From contig MSXP01000001.1 of assembly GCA_002083635.1 (NCBI GenBank), positions 248,001-312,000 on the forward strand: DNA of 64,000 nt, given 5' to 3'. The translations under genes were made by a program, and so were the position numbers. Within the stretch, counting starts at the first letter, position 1. Every line of letters begins with the position of its first letter. This stretch comes from Proteobacteria bacterium ST_bin12 (lineage in GTDB: Bacteria > Pseudomonadota > Gammaproteobacteria > Burkholderiales > Methylophilaceae). The notes beneath the pieces are model-generated. The model saw nothing but the letters and a program-made list of their open reading frames with translations, ran no database searches and had not been told where the DNA came from. Of this stretch, positions 1 to 7,862 are shown one piece after another.

Positions 1-1
1 C

Positions 2-1582
2 CCAGAGCCAGATACTGACGGTATTAGCCGAAAAGTATCTGTATTAATCAAACATAATCATCAATATTATGATGCGCTGGCAATTGCAGTCGCGCGCGCT
101 TATTTTAACAATGCACCACTCAAAGCAGAATTTGCAAGCTTGGGTGTGAGTAAAAAGTATGCAGGTTTGGAATCATTTAACTTAGCAGGAAAAGAAATCC
201 CTGTGGATGACAAAGTCGCCATGCTGATTCCTTATCGTGGCTTGCAAGGCAGTTTTCAATACGTATCCGCAACCGATGTCATCAATCAAAAAGTACCGCT
301 TGCTAGCCTTAAAGATAAAATCGTTTTGGTCGGGACAACCGCGCAAGGCTTAATGGATTTGCGCGCAACGCCTGTACAAAATGTCTATCCAGGGGTTGAG
401 GTGCATGCCAATATTATTGCAGGAATTTTAGATAACAATATTAAAGCGCGCCCCGGCTATGTGCGCGGTGCGGAATTTTTATTGGTATTGTTGGCAGGCT
501 TATTGCTAGCATTCACTTTACCAGCACTTAACCCATTAAAAGCAACAATAATGTCGGTTGTGGTGCTATTGGGTATTTTGGTGATTAATATGCTGAGCTG
601 GCAATATGCTAATTTGGTGCTACCAATCGCCGCTTCGCTACTAATGATAGGCTTGATTTATCTAATGAATATGAGTTATGGATTTTTTGTTGAATCGCGC
701 GGTAAGCGCCAATTGACGGGGCTTTTCGGCCAGTATGTTCCGCCAGAATTAGTAAATGAGATGGCGCAGAATCCTGAATCGATTAACTTGGCAGGTGAGA
801 GCCGCGAGATGACCGTTTTGTTTACGGATATTCGTGGCTTTACGACGATTGCAGAAGGCTTAAACCCAACGCAGCTAACCCAAATGATGAATGAATTTTT
901 GACACCTTTGACGCAAATCATACACAACAATCGTGGCACGATTGATAAATATATGGGTGATGCGATTATGGCTTTTTGGGGCGCGCCGCTTAAAGATGAA
1001 AACCATGCGCAACATGCGTTAAATGCGGCAATTGAAATGAAAGCTGCACTTAAAAACATTAACGAAAAATTTGTTAAAAAAGGCTGGCCAGTTATCAAAA
1101 TTGGTATTGGCATTAATACAGGCAATATGGTGGTGGGCAATATGGGTTCTAGTTTTCGTATGGCTTACACGGTGATGGGCGATGCGGTTAACTTGGGCTC
1201 GCGCCTAGAGGGTTTAACTAAATACTATGGGGTTGATATCGTGGTGAGTGAGTTTGTAAAATCGCAAACCCAGCAGTTTGTGTATCGCGAACTAGATTTG
1301 GTGCGCGTTAAAGGCAAAGATATACCTGTCACAGTTTTTGAGCCACTAGACACAAAAAGTGCGCTACCGGCAGAGGTGATTGATGAGCTTAAATTATATC
1401 GTGAGGCATTAAAGTTATATCGTAATCAACAGTGGGATTTAAGCGAAATTCAGTTTATTAACTTGCAAAAAATGTATCCGCAGCAACTGCTTTATGCGCT
1501 TTACATCCAGCGCATTGGCCAGTTTAGGCAATCGCCACCAAGTGCGGATTGGGATGGCGCTTTTAATGTTGAATCCAAATAG
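2..1582 (+). CDS. CHASE2-domain class III adenylate/guanylate cyclase, 5' end outside the window
   Basis: Membrane-bound class III nucleotide cyclase that should convert ATP to cAMP in response to an extracytoplasmic signal. The reading frame is open from base 2, so the gene starts upstream; 526 residues are visible. Residues 1-155 resemble the end of a CHASE2 sensor (LKDKIVLVGTTAQG, YPGVEVHANIIAGIL). About three membrane segments follow (near 158-222), then the catalytic domain (about 268-450). The metal-binding aspartates are visible in FTDIRGF (D276) and YMGDAIMAFWGAP (D320). The lysine three residues before YMGD... (K316) and the later YTVMGDAVNLGSRLE block fit nucleotide binding. ATP rather than GTP specificity is inferred from the family. 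The next gene encodes a cyclic-nucleotide phosphodiesterase-like protein and the third a cNMP-binding protein, which supports a signalling role. Confidence 0.9.
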   Translation, partial: PEPDTDGISRKVSVLIKHNHQYYDALAIAVARAYFNNAPLKAEFASLGVSKKYAGLESFNLAGKEIPVDDKVAMLIPYRGLQGSFQYVSATDVINQKVPLASLKDKIVLVGTTAQGLMDLRATPVQNVYPGVEVHANIIAGILDNNIKARPGYVRGAEFLLVLLAGLLLAFTLPALNPLKATIMSVVVLLGILVINMLSWQYANLVLPIAASLLMIGLIYLMNMSYGFFVESRGKRQLTGLFGQYVPPELVNEMAQNPESINLAGESREMTVLFTDIRGFTTIAEGLNPTQLTQMMNEFLTPLTQIIHNNRGTIDKYMGDAIMAFWGAPLKDENHAQHALNAAIEMKAALKNINEKFVKKGWPVIKIGIGINTGNMVVGNMGSSFRMAYTVMGDAVNLGSRLEGLTKYYGVDIVVSEFVKSQTQQFVYRELDLVRVKGKDIPVTVFEPLDTKSALPAEVIDELKLYREALKLYRNQQWDLSEIQFINLQKMYPQQLLYALYIQRIGQFRQSPPSADWDGAFNVESK

Positions 1583-1641
1583 TAAGAAATATGAAATCCA
1601 AGTAATAAAAAATTGCGTATAGACAATATAAAGATAATCAA

Positions 1642-2406
1642 ATGCAAATTAAAATTTTAGGCTGTAGCGGGGGCATTGGCGGTGATATGCGTACCACATC
1701 CCTATTGGTGGATGACGGTGTATTGATTGATGCAGGCACTGGCGTGGGCGATTTATCGTTAGACGCTCTGTTAAAAATCGATCATATTTTTGTCACCCAT
1801 TCGCATCTAGACCATATTGTTTCGATACCATTATTGTTAGATACAGTCATGGGTTTGCGTAACGAACCAGTTACCGTACATGCCACACTTGAAGTGATTA
1901 ACATTTTAAAACAACACGTTTTTAATTGGCTTATTTGGCCAAACTTTAATTTAATACCCGACCCAGCCGCACCGTTTTTAAAATACAACGAAATTTGTGT
2001 TGGCAGTGGCGTGCAAATTAACTCTAAAACTATAACTGCCGTACCAGCCAACCATGTCATTCCAGCAGTTGGCTACCAAGTTGATAGTGGCGAAAGTAGC
2101 TTGGTTTTTACAGGAGATACCGCAGGTAGCCTTGCTTTTTGGCATGAAGTTAATCAGATTAATAACTTAAAAGTGCTGATTATTGAAACCGCTTTTAGCA
2201 ATGCAGAAGCCGAATTAGCAAGGCTTTCTAAACATTTATGCCCAGCCACTTTGGCAATTGAGTTAACGCATTTGCAAAGCCATCCAGATGTGTACATCAC
2301 GCATCTAAAACCAGGCGAAGATGTGATTATTATGCAAGAAATTGCAGCGAACTCTAAAACACAGCATTGCCAAGCATTACGGCAACAACAAATATTTAAC
2401 CTGTAA
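1642..2406 (+). CDS. Metallo-beta-lactamase-fold class II cyclic-nucleotide phosphodiesterase-like protein
   Basis: A 254-residue soluble metallohydrolase. The metal motif HSHLDH lies at residues 53-58 (H53, H55, D57, H58), with further ligand candidates at H138 (PANHVIPAVGY), D160 (FTGDTAG) and H221 (YITHLKPGE). The overall pattern (SGGIGGDMRTTS N-terminus, THSHLDHIVSIP) resembles the class II 3',5'-cAMP phosphodiesterases more than generic hydrolases such as glyoxalase II. It follows the cyclase by about 60 bases on the same strand and precedes a cyclic-nucleotide-binding protein by 33 bases, so it is probably the enzyme that hydrolyses the cyclic nucleotide made next door. Other metallo-beta-lactamase functions, for example RNase Z-like, cannot be excluded. 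Confidence 0.8.
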   Translation: MQIKILGCSGGIGGDMRTTSLLVDDGVLIDAGTGVGDLSLDALLKIDHIFVTHSHLDHIVSIPLLLDTVMGLRNEPVTVHATLEVINILKQHVFNWLIWPNFNLIPDPAAPFLKYNEICVGSGVQINSKTITAVPANHVIPAVGYQVDSGESSLVFTGDTAGSLAFWHEVNQINNLKVLIIETAFSNAEAELARLSKHLCPATLAIELTHLQSHPDVYITHLKPGEDVIIMQEIAANSKTQHCQALRQQQIFNL

Positions 2407-2439
2407 GCCATTTAATTTAAAAGCTAAATTTTAAAAATT

Positions 2440-3525
2440 ATGACGTATCCTGAAAATCAATCAGCCAACGCGGCTGTTAGCAAAAATACATTGTTGCAGT
2501 TTGAACCGATTGCCAGACTATCGCCTAATCGATTAGATGAGCTTGCACCTTTGTGTATTGTTGAGCGTATCAGCAAAGATTTAGACCCAACGCGCATGAA
2601 TGCTGCCACACAGGCACTTTATTTAGTTAAGGGCGATTTGGGCATTCGCTACGAAAACGGCAATAAATTGATTTTGCGTGCAGGCACCGTTGCCGCTAAA
2701 CACCCGCTAGATACCGAGCGTTTAAAAATTAAAGATACCATCGCATTAACCCCCATCGAGATTGTGCGCATTGATTTAGATTTGCTGGATATTATGATGA
2801 CATGGGATCAGCTATCAGGCTATCCGACTGCGCAAGCGAAAGAAAAATCAAACACCCCTAACAATAATTGGCAGCGAGATGCCGCCAGTTTTCATGCTTT
2901 TCAAGTACATAACGGCGTATTCAGCAAGCTACCACCTGCTAATATTGAGGCGATGTTTGCACGTATGACAGCTATTGATGTAGAAGCAAAACAAACCATT
3001 ATTACCCAAGGCCAAGAGGGCGATTATTATTACCTGATTCAGCAAGGCACTGCTGTTGTTAGTCGTATTAACGATATGAGCCAACCGCCTGTTGTGCTGG
3101 CAGAAATTTCAACAGGCGACGGTTTTGGTGAAGAGGCCTTGGCTTCTGATAATAAGCGTAACGCCACAGTCACCATGAAAACAAATGGGCAACTATTACG
3201 TTTAAAAAAACAAGATTTCATTGAGCTACTAAAAGCGCCCATTGTGAATAGCATTAACAAACAAACTGCCGATGAAAAAGTGGCGAGAGGTGACGCAATG
3301 TGGATAGATGTGCGCTTTCCGTCTGAATTTAAACATGAACATATTGAAGGCGCAATTAATGCGCCATTGCATGAGTTACGCCAACACGCCGCTAAGCTTG
3401 ATAAACAAAAATCGTATATCGTCTATTGCCAAACTGGCCGCCGTAGTAGCGCAGCGGCGTATATATTGGTGCAATGCGGGTTAATGGCACAGGTGCTTGA
3501 AGGTGGGTCACGCAATAATACTTAA
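2440..3525 (+). CDS. Cyclic-nucleotide-binding protein fused to a C-terminal rhodanese domain
   Basis: 361 residues in three parts. Residues 15-120 look like a degenerate cNMP-binding fold (YLVKGDLGIRYENG). Residues 150-265 are an intact-looking cNMP domain with the phosphate-binding cassette GFGEEALASDNKRNATV, including the canonical FGE and Arg. Residues 280-361 are a single rhodanese domain with WIDVRFPSEF and the catalytic loop CQTGRRS (C330). There is no DNA-binding helix-turn-helix, so it is not a CRP-type regulator. I infer that cyclic nucleotide binding controls a sulfurtransferase or cysteine-redox activity. It is the last gene of the cyclase-phosphodiesterase trio and ends 24 bases before a convergent gene. 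Confidence 0.85.
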   Translation: MTYPENQSANAAVSKNTLLQFEPIARLSPNRLDELAPLCIVERISKDLDPTRMNAATQALYLVKGDLGIRYENGNKLILRAGTVAAKHPLDTERLKIKDTIALTPIEIVRIDLDLLDIMMTWDQLSGYPTAQAKEKSNTPNNNWQRDAASFHAFQVHNGVFSKLPPANIEAMFARMTAIDVEAKQTIITQGQEGDYYYLIQQGTAVVSRINDMSQPPVVLAEISTGDGFGEEALASDNKRNATVTMKTNGQLLRLKKQDFIELLKAPIVNSINKQTADEKVARGDAMWIDVRFPSEFKHEHIEGAINAPLHELRQHAAKLDKQKSYIVYCQTGRRSSAAAYILVQCGLMAQVLEGGSRNNT

Positions 3526-3549
3526 CCTAAAAAATATACTAAATTATTT

Positions 3550-5331
3550 TTACTTACCAATATTAGATTGAGTTTCTAACTGTAAATCTAAATATATTTT
3601 TTTATATTTTTCCGGAGTAGTATTCAAAGTTCTATCAAATCCTTCGGGATACGCAGATAAGGATTTATGGAGTTGTTCGATTGCTTTTGCATGCTGACCT
3701 TGAAGCTCCAGTAACAAGGCAAGTTGATAGGCGACCATCTCTTCAGGTTTAAAATTCATCACAGATTGATGTTGCAATACTTCTTCATCAGTATCATGGT
3801 TATAAACATTGCCTAATGTCATGACTGATAATCTTTCAGCATAAGGAGATAATGATGAGCTTTTTTTTGCCCAGTCTAACAATCTCTGATCATTAGTATT
3901 TTCATATACGACCTTCTGTATCCAGCTCTCTAATTTAATTTCAGCTATCAACATAGTACTTAAATTAATTAAACCTAAAATCAATACCAAAAATAGACTT
4001 AACCGAAATGGATTACTTAAGCGCGTAGAGAGGTTGAATGTGATAAGTCTTTCATCACCTGCTCCTAAAAGGATTGCAGCAATACCTAAAAAAAACGCAT
4101 ACCATAGAGGGTACTCTAGCATGCTGTGTATGCCTAAAACCGCTAATAAGCTAATTATCCACCATGTTTCTAAGTTAAGTTTTTGCCATTTAAAAGCGTT
4201 AAGCCAAACCCAAAGCCCTGCACATATAATTAGGAAAGCACCTATTCCCATTTCTGCTAGTAAGTGTAGAAATAAATTGTGCGCATGCTCAAATACATAC
4301 TTTGATGTCAAAGCTGTAGGAGAATCTGCTAATAAAAAAGTGGCAACTCTAAATTTTTCTGCGCCAACACCTAGCCACGGATGTAATAAAAACATACGAA
4401 TGCTATCGTGCCAAAACTGTAATCGTGCTGATGCACTTTGCTCGTTAACACTGTTAATCAAACGCTCAGTAGGTAAAGCAACAAGTTCATTGGGCACTAA
4501 ATAGTTGATTAATAATTGGACTACTATAAACATAGGTACCAACATTAGCCCCGCATGCCAAGCGCCGCGTAACCGCTCATCGCCATCACCTGCTTTGACA
4601 ATCTTCATACGCATCATAGTGATTAAAATAGTAATAGCAGTTAAATATAACCAAACACTTCTTGAGCCAGATACGGAAAGCAGCACAATAAAACACACCA
4701 ACAATAAGCGAAACATACTTAATGAAAAGTGACCTTTTGCATATAAGTAAATCAAAGATGCTGTGGCTAGTGCACAGAAATTTGCAAAATGATTTGCTTG
4801 TGCAATTGCACCAAAACCGCCTAGGTTCGGAATAAATGGAATGACCCCGCCTGTTAGAACTACAAATTGCAAAACCGCTAGGCCAATATTAATTATGCCA
4901 GCGACCAGCAAACACCATGCTAATGTTGATACTAACTTTTCTAAGCCAAGCGCGTGACGCAGATTGCTCGCAAGCACAACCAACAAAAATGCCCATGCGT
5001 AATATGAAATGATTGTTAAAGCATATTGATTTGAATGCAACATGCCCAATGCCCATTGCAGACATACAATTGCAATAAGGCCAATAAAAACGAGTGATAT
5101 CTGCGGAATTTTAAGAAAGTATCCACCTGATGCATTAGCTACGAACCAATTTTTTGCGCTATACAAAGCAAAAATGGCGAGTAATCCCATTAATCCTGCT
5201 ACCCACTCTGGATAAAAGGAAGGTATTGGCTGTTCATGACGCAAAATGACAAAGGGTAAAAAAAACATCAGCCCAATAAAAAATAAGCTAATGTTGTGTG
5301 GAGTAGTTAATTTCAAAACACGCCCTAGCAC
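3550..5331 (-). CDS. Wzy/WaaL-type polymerase-ligase, probable pilin O-oligosaccharyltransferase (PglL family)
   Basis: A 593-residue polytopic inner-membrane protein with about 11-12 hydrophobic segments up to residue 450 and a soluble alpha-helical tail (460-593). Family marks are QANHFANF (178-185), SGSRSVW (221-227) and the large periplasmic loop leading to EHAHNLFLHLLAEMGIGAF (348-366), which match the Wzy_C region of O-antigen ligases and pilin glycosyltransferases. These enzymes move lipid-linked glycans onto lipid A or onto pilin. The two pilin genes just upstream on the same strand favour the pilin role, but no lipopolysaccharide or glycan genes are nearby to decide it. The start is GTG with GGAG about ten bases upstream. 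Confidence 0.8.
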   Translation of the reverse strand: MLGRVLKLTTPHNISLFFIGLMFFLPFVILRHEQPIPSFYPEWVAGLMGLLAIFALYSAKNWFVANASGGYFLKIPQISLVFIGLIAIVCLQWALGMLHSNQYALTIISYYAWAFLLVVLASNLRHALGLEKLVSTLAWCLLVAGIINIGLAVLQFVVLTGGVIPFIPNLGGFGAIAQANHFANFCALATASLIYLYAKGHFSLSMFRLLLVCFIVLLSVSGSRSVWLYLTAITILITMMRMKIVKAGDGDERLRGAWHAGLMLVPMFIVVQLLINYLVPNELVALPTERLINSVNEQSASARLQFWHDSIRMFLLHPWLGVGAEKFRVATFLLADSPTALTSKYVFEHAHNLFLHLLAEMGIGAFLIICAGLWVWLNAFKWQKLNLETWWIISLLAVLGIHSMLEYPLWYAFFLGIAAILLGAGDERLITFNLSTRLSNPFRLSLFLVLILGLINLSTMLIAEIKLESWIQKVVYENTNDQRLLDWAKKSSSLSPYAERLSVMTLGNVYNHDTDEEVLQHQSVMNFKPEEMVAYQLALLLELQGQHAKAIEQLHKSLSAYPEGFDRTLNTTPEKYKKIYLDLQLETQSNIGK

Positions 5332-5461
5332 AATAAAATTCTCCGCCTTTGAAAATGTTGAAACAACGCTAGCATAATTGGGCCGGCTAGTAAGGTCGTA
5401 GCTCTATTTAGCCCAGTTTAAAGTCATTATAGCTCAAGAAACTTAACGCAATTTAAAAGGG

Positions 5462-5502
5462 GAATTTTTATATCAACCTAACATGTTGATATTTGAAAAT
5501 TC
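5462..5502 (-). other. Imperfect hairpin downstream of the first pilin gene
   Basis: An inverted repeat with arms 5462-5477 and 5485-5502 around a 7-base loop (core GTTGATAT/ATATCAAC, flanked by GAATTTT/AAAATTC). On the minus strand a short CCCCTTTT follows. It lies about 75 bases after the pilin stop codon and could end that transcript or protect its 3' end, but the T-run is weak. Confidence 0.35.
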
Positions 5503-5574
5503 TGTAATGATTGCCTCAGAATAATTCCATCAATATTGGCTGGCGTAGAAAAGGACTTTCTATCGGTAGCTTAT

Positions 5575-5943
5575 TTAGTCCTGGGTAGCGATACATGTGC
5601 CATCAGTCATTTGACATGTAATAACCGAATTACTTGGGCTTCTAGCTTGTGCAGTTACAGTGCCTGATGCAGAAGTAGGTCGCGCGATGACAGCATTACA
5701 TGCGCCTGCATTAATCTGTGCAGTCAGTGATGCTAAAGGCGTATCTCCTTGTCCAAGCTCCACAATCCAATTATTGGTTGCTGCTTTTGCTTGTATCGTA
5801 CATGCATTTCTAGCAGAACGGATGGTGTAGTTTTGATAAGAAGGAATCGCAATTGCTGCCAAAATGCCGATAATTGCCACCACAATCATCAACTCAATCA
5901 AGGTAAAACCTTTTTGTGCCATTTTTTCTGCACTGTATTGCAT
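5575..5943 (-). CDS. Type IV pilin, short form, first of a tandem pair
   Basis: A prepilin of 122 residues. The leader MQYSAEKMAQKG ends in Gly and is followed by FTLIELMIVVAIIGILAAIA, with Glu at mature position 5, as needed for prepilin peptidase cleavage and N-methylation. The mature protein is only about 110 residues, short for a major pilin. Four cysteines are visible (NACTIQ, GACNAV, ITCQM, DGTC). The ATG at 5943 is chosen because AAAGGA lies about six bases upstream; a later ATG at MAQKG has no such site. It has its own sigma-54 promoter at 6029-6044. Major pilin versus minor pilin cannot be decided from sequence. Confidence 0.92.
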   Translation of the reverse strand: MQYSAEKMAQKGFTLIELMIVVAIIGILAAIAIPSYQNYTIRSARNACTIQAKAATNNWIVELGQGDTPLASLTAQINAGACNAVIARPTSASGTVTAQARSPSNSVITCQMTDGTCIATQD

Positions 5944-6028
5944 TATTTTTCCTTTAAAAATTCATATTAAGTCACTAAAAGCAGCTACAAGCCTGCAATA
6001 GTTGTTAAAAGCTTTGTTTCTAATCTTT

Positions 6029-6044
6029 AGCAATTGATGTGCCA
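6029..6044 (-). promoter_or_regulatory. Sigma-54 promoter of the first pilin gene
   Basis: On the minus strand the bases read TGGCACATCAATTGCT, a full match to the -24/-12 consensus with ten bases between GG and GC. It ends about 86 bases before the pilin ATG. Pilin genes are classically transcribed by RpoN with the PilR activator. Confidence 0.85.
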
Positions 6045-6280
6045 ATTTATGTGATTTAATCTTAAGCTATTGTATTTAATAGATAAATTTTTATAAAAAA
6101 GCTAAGTGGAATCATTTAAGCTTTGCTTAAATTTAAAATAGGCGGGATTAAACTAATTTAAAATTTTCTGAGTGACAATTCACGGATGGTATTGCCACAG
6201 TGCGTCACATGAATTCAACAGCGTATTGTGAGCATCATTGTGCTGGCTGAAAATTTAATCTAATGGCTGTTATAAAACAA

Positions 6281-6305
6281 AAAACCCTGCATGCGCAGGG
6301 TTTTT
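6281..6305 (-). terminator. Rho-independent terminator of the second pilin gene
   Basis: Stem ACCCTGC/GCAGGGT flanked by A-run and T-run, about 25 bases after the stop codon of the pilin at 6331. Reading leftward the stem is followed by TTTTTTGTTTT. It separates the two pilin genes into independent transcripts. Confidence 0.85.
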
Positions 6306-6330
6306 CATTAGTTAAATTAAACGAATTTAA

Positions 6331-6687
6331 TTACTCACCAGCAGCAGCACATGTACCATCAGACATTTGACATGTGATAACTGCAACACTTGGCGTTCTG
6401 GCTGTTGCAGTCACAGTGCCTGATGTAGAAGTAGGTAATGCAATGGGAAGAGTACATGCACCTGCATTAGTCTGTGGCGTAAGTGAAGCTAAAGCTGTGC
6501 CTTGACTAATCTCTACAATCCAGTTGTTAGTTGCTGCTTTTGCTTGGATGGTACAAGCGTTTCTTGCAGAACGGATGGTGTAGTTTTGATAAGATGGAAT
6601 CGCAATCGCGGCCAAAATACCGATAATAGCAACCACAATCATTAACTCGATTAAGGTAAAACCTTTTTGTACTTGTTTCATGTTCAT
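6331..6687 (-). CDS. Type IV pilin, short form, second of a tandem pair
   Basis: A prepilin of 118 residues with leader MNMKQVQKG before FTLIELMIVVAIIGILAAIA. Its first 50 mature residues are the same as in the neighbouring pilin (the run through SYQNYTIRSARNACTIQAKA is shared), and divergence is confined to the C-terminal third, so the pair arose by duplication. The four cysteines are conserved (NACTIQ, GACTLP, ITCQM, DGTC), suggesting two disulfides. AAAGGA lies upstream of the ATG. It has its own sigma-54 promoter and terminator, so the two copies can be expressed separately. Confidence 0.92.
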   Translation of the reverse strand: MNMKQVQKGFTLIELMIVVAIIGILAAIAIPSYQNYTIRSARNACTIQAKAATNNWIVEISQGTALASLTPQTNAGACTLPIALPTSTSGTVTATARTPSVAVITCQMSDGTCAAAGE

Positions 6688-6780
6688 TTTAAATTCCTTT
6701 AGTAAATATTAAATTAAGTTGCCAACACACAATAATCAAACACTGCCTCAGTCGTTGTTATCAGTGCTTGAATAGGTATT

Positions 6781-6796
6781 AGCAACAGCTGTGCCA
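6781..6796 (-). promoter_or_regulatory. Sigma-54 promoter of the second pilin gene
   Basis: On the minus strand the bases read TGGCACAGCTGTTGCT, again with exact GG and GC spacing. It ends about 94 bases before the ATG. The match to the other pilin promoter covers both boxes but not the spacer. Confidence 0.85.
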
Positions 6797-6958
6797 ATTT
6801 ACTAAAGTTTTTATTAACTATATGTTTTTAAAAGATTAAATTGTTTTAAAGGCTAATGGTTAGTACATTAATTGATTTTTAATTGGCAAAAGCGAGTTGT
6901 TAATTCAGTTTCTATGGATAAAGTAATGACAAAAAGTGTCAATGTTTGCCAATTACGT

Positions 6959-7000
6959 CACTTAAATCGAGTCGCTTAAATTAAGCCACTTAAATTGAGA
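6959..7000. repeat. Three tandem 14-base repeats upstream of a sigma-54 pilin promoter
   Basis: Units start at 6959, 6973 and 6987 with core CNCTTAAAT. They lie 163-204 bases upstream of the -24 element, which is a usual distance for enhancer sites of sigma-54 activators. Binding by PilR or another activator is inference. Confidence 0.5.
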
Positions 7001-7043
7001 TACGTGGTTTTTGCTTTTTAAAACGCCGATGCTTGGCAATAAA

Positions 7044-7076
7044 AAAAGGATTGTAAGCAATGCTTACAATCCTTTT
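7044..7076 (-). terminator. Bidirectional terminator after the mxaD-like gene
   Basis: A perfect 16-base inverted repeat (7044-7059 with 7061-7076) with A-run and T-run on its edges. It lies about 75 bases past the alternative stop codon at 7150-7152 and ends leftward transcription from the mxaD-like gene before the pilin promoter. Confidence 0.85.
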
Positions 7077-7202
7077 AATTTTAATTTTGATGCCTTTCGG
7101 CGGCTGACTATTTTTTAATCATCATTTAATGGCTGAATCAGCATTTAAATTACCAAAATTTCCACCAAGGTTTTTTTGCTGTTGCGCCAGCTTCCTGGCT
7201 AT

Positions 7203-7730
7203 TTACTTTGAGCTTTCTAGCACCTTTTTCATATTCGCTAGGCCGCTATCGTAAACACCCTCAACAAATTTAAATGCCGTTTCATCATCTTGACCTGCTG
7301 GAATAGGCGGGTTTAATTTATATGTACGGTAGAAACGACCAACCCATGTTACCGTTGATTCACCAGCACCAGGGCCAGCCGTCACCGTCATTGTTGAGTT
7401 GTAATCGGCTACTGGTGCAACGCCGCTTACAATTTCATACTTCAATTTCATGTCTTTGTCGTCTGCTGAGCGTAGTTTTTCGTAAATTTCGCCACCATTG
7501 TTTTTAAGTGTTAGCGTTCTAAAAACGTCGGTACCTTTTTTTTCTAATTTTGATGAAGCAACAGCTGGGTGCCATGATTGCATATTGCCAAAATCTTTTA
7601 CCAATGCCCATGTTTTTGCTGGGGCTGCTTTAATGACGATGGTTTTTTCTACTTTTTGTGGCGTTGGGCCGTGCGCAGCCGCATTAAACGATAATGTCGC
7701 AAGGGCTAATAATGTTAAAAACTTTTTCAT
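7203..7730 (-). CDS. mxaD: MxaD-like periplasmic SRPBCC-fold protein
   Basis: 175 residues with a signal peptide (MKKFLTLLALATLSFNAAAHG, cleavage after AAA or AHG). The mature start HGPTPQKVEKTIVI and the SRPBCC core (WALVKDFGNMQSWHPAV) resemble MxaD, a periplasmic factor reported to aid electron transfer between methanol dehydrogenase and its cytochrome. No mxa or xox genes are in the window, so the symbol is tentative. GGAG lies upstream of the ATG. The gene seems to be shortened: directly after the stop, in another frame, sixteen codons end in KKPWWKFW and a stop, so one inserted base in TCAAAG would extend the protein (see findings). Confidence 0.75.
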   Translation of the reverse strand: MKKFLTLLALATLSFNAAAHGPTPQKVEKTIVIKAAPAKTWALVKDFGNMQSWHPAVASSKLEKKGTDVFRTLTLKNNGGEIYEKLRSADDKDMKLKYEIVSGVAPVADYNSTMTVTAGPGAGESTVTWVGRFYRTYKLNPPIPAGQDDETAFKFVEGVYDSGLANMKKVLESSK

Positions 7731-7862
7731 GCATGGTCTCCATTAAATAACAATAAATAAACTTAAATTCAATAACTAACTAGGATAGCTGGCTATTATA
7801 AATCAGTTAATTGAATAAGCCTATGTTTAGCCTTAACGTGCGATTTTGCACATCGTTGACTT

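Larger units (their letters stand above)
6688..7202. other. 515-base intergenic region upstream of the second pilin
   Basis: It holds the pilin ribosome site, the sigma-54 promoter (6781-6796), a three-unit 14-base repeat (6959-7000), a strong terminator hairpin (7044-7076) and an out-of-frame short aromatic peptide tail (7150-7206) belonging to the mxaD-like gene end. AAAAAGTGTC at 6931-6940 resembles the half-sites described for PilR in Pseudomonas. No convincing additional gene is seen. Confidence 0.7.
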
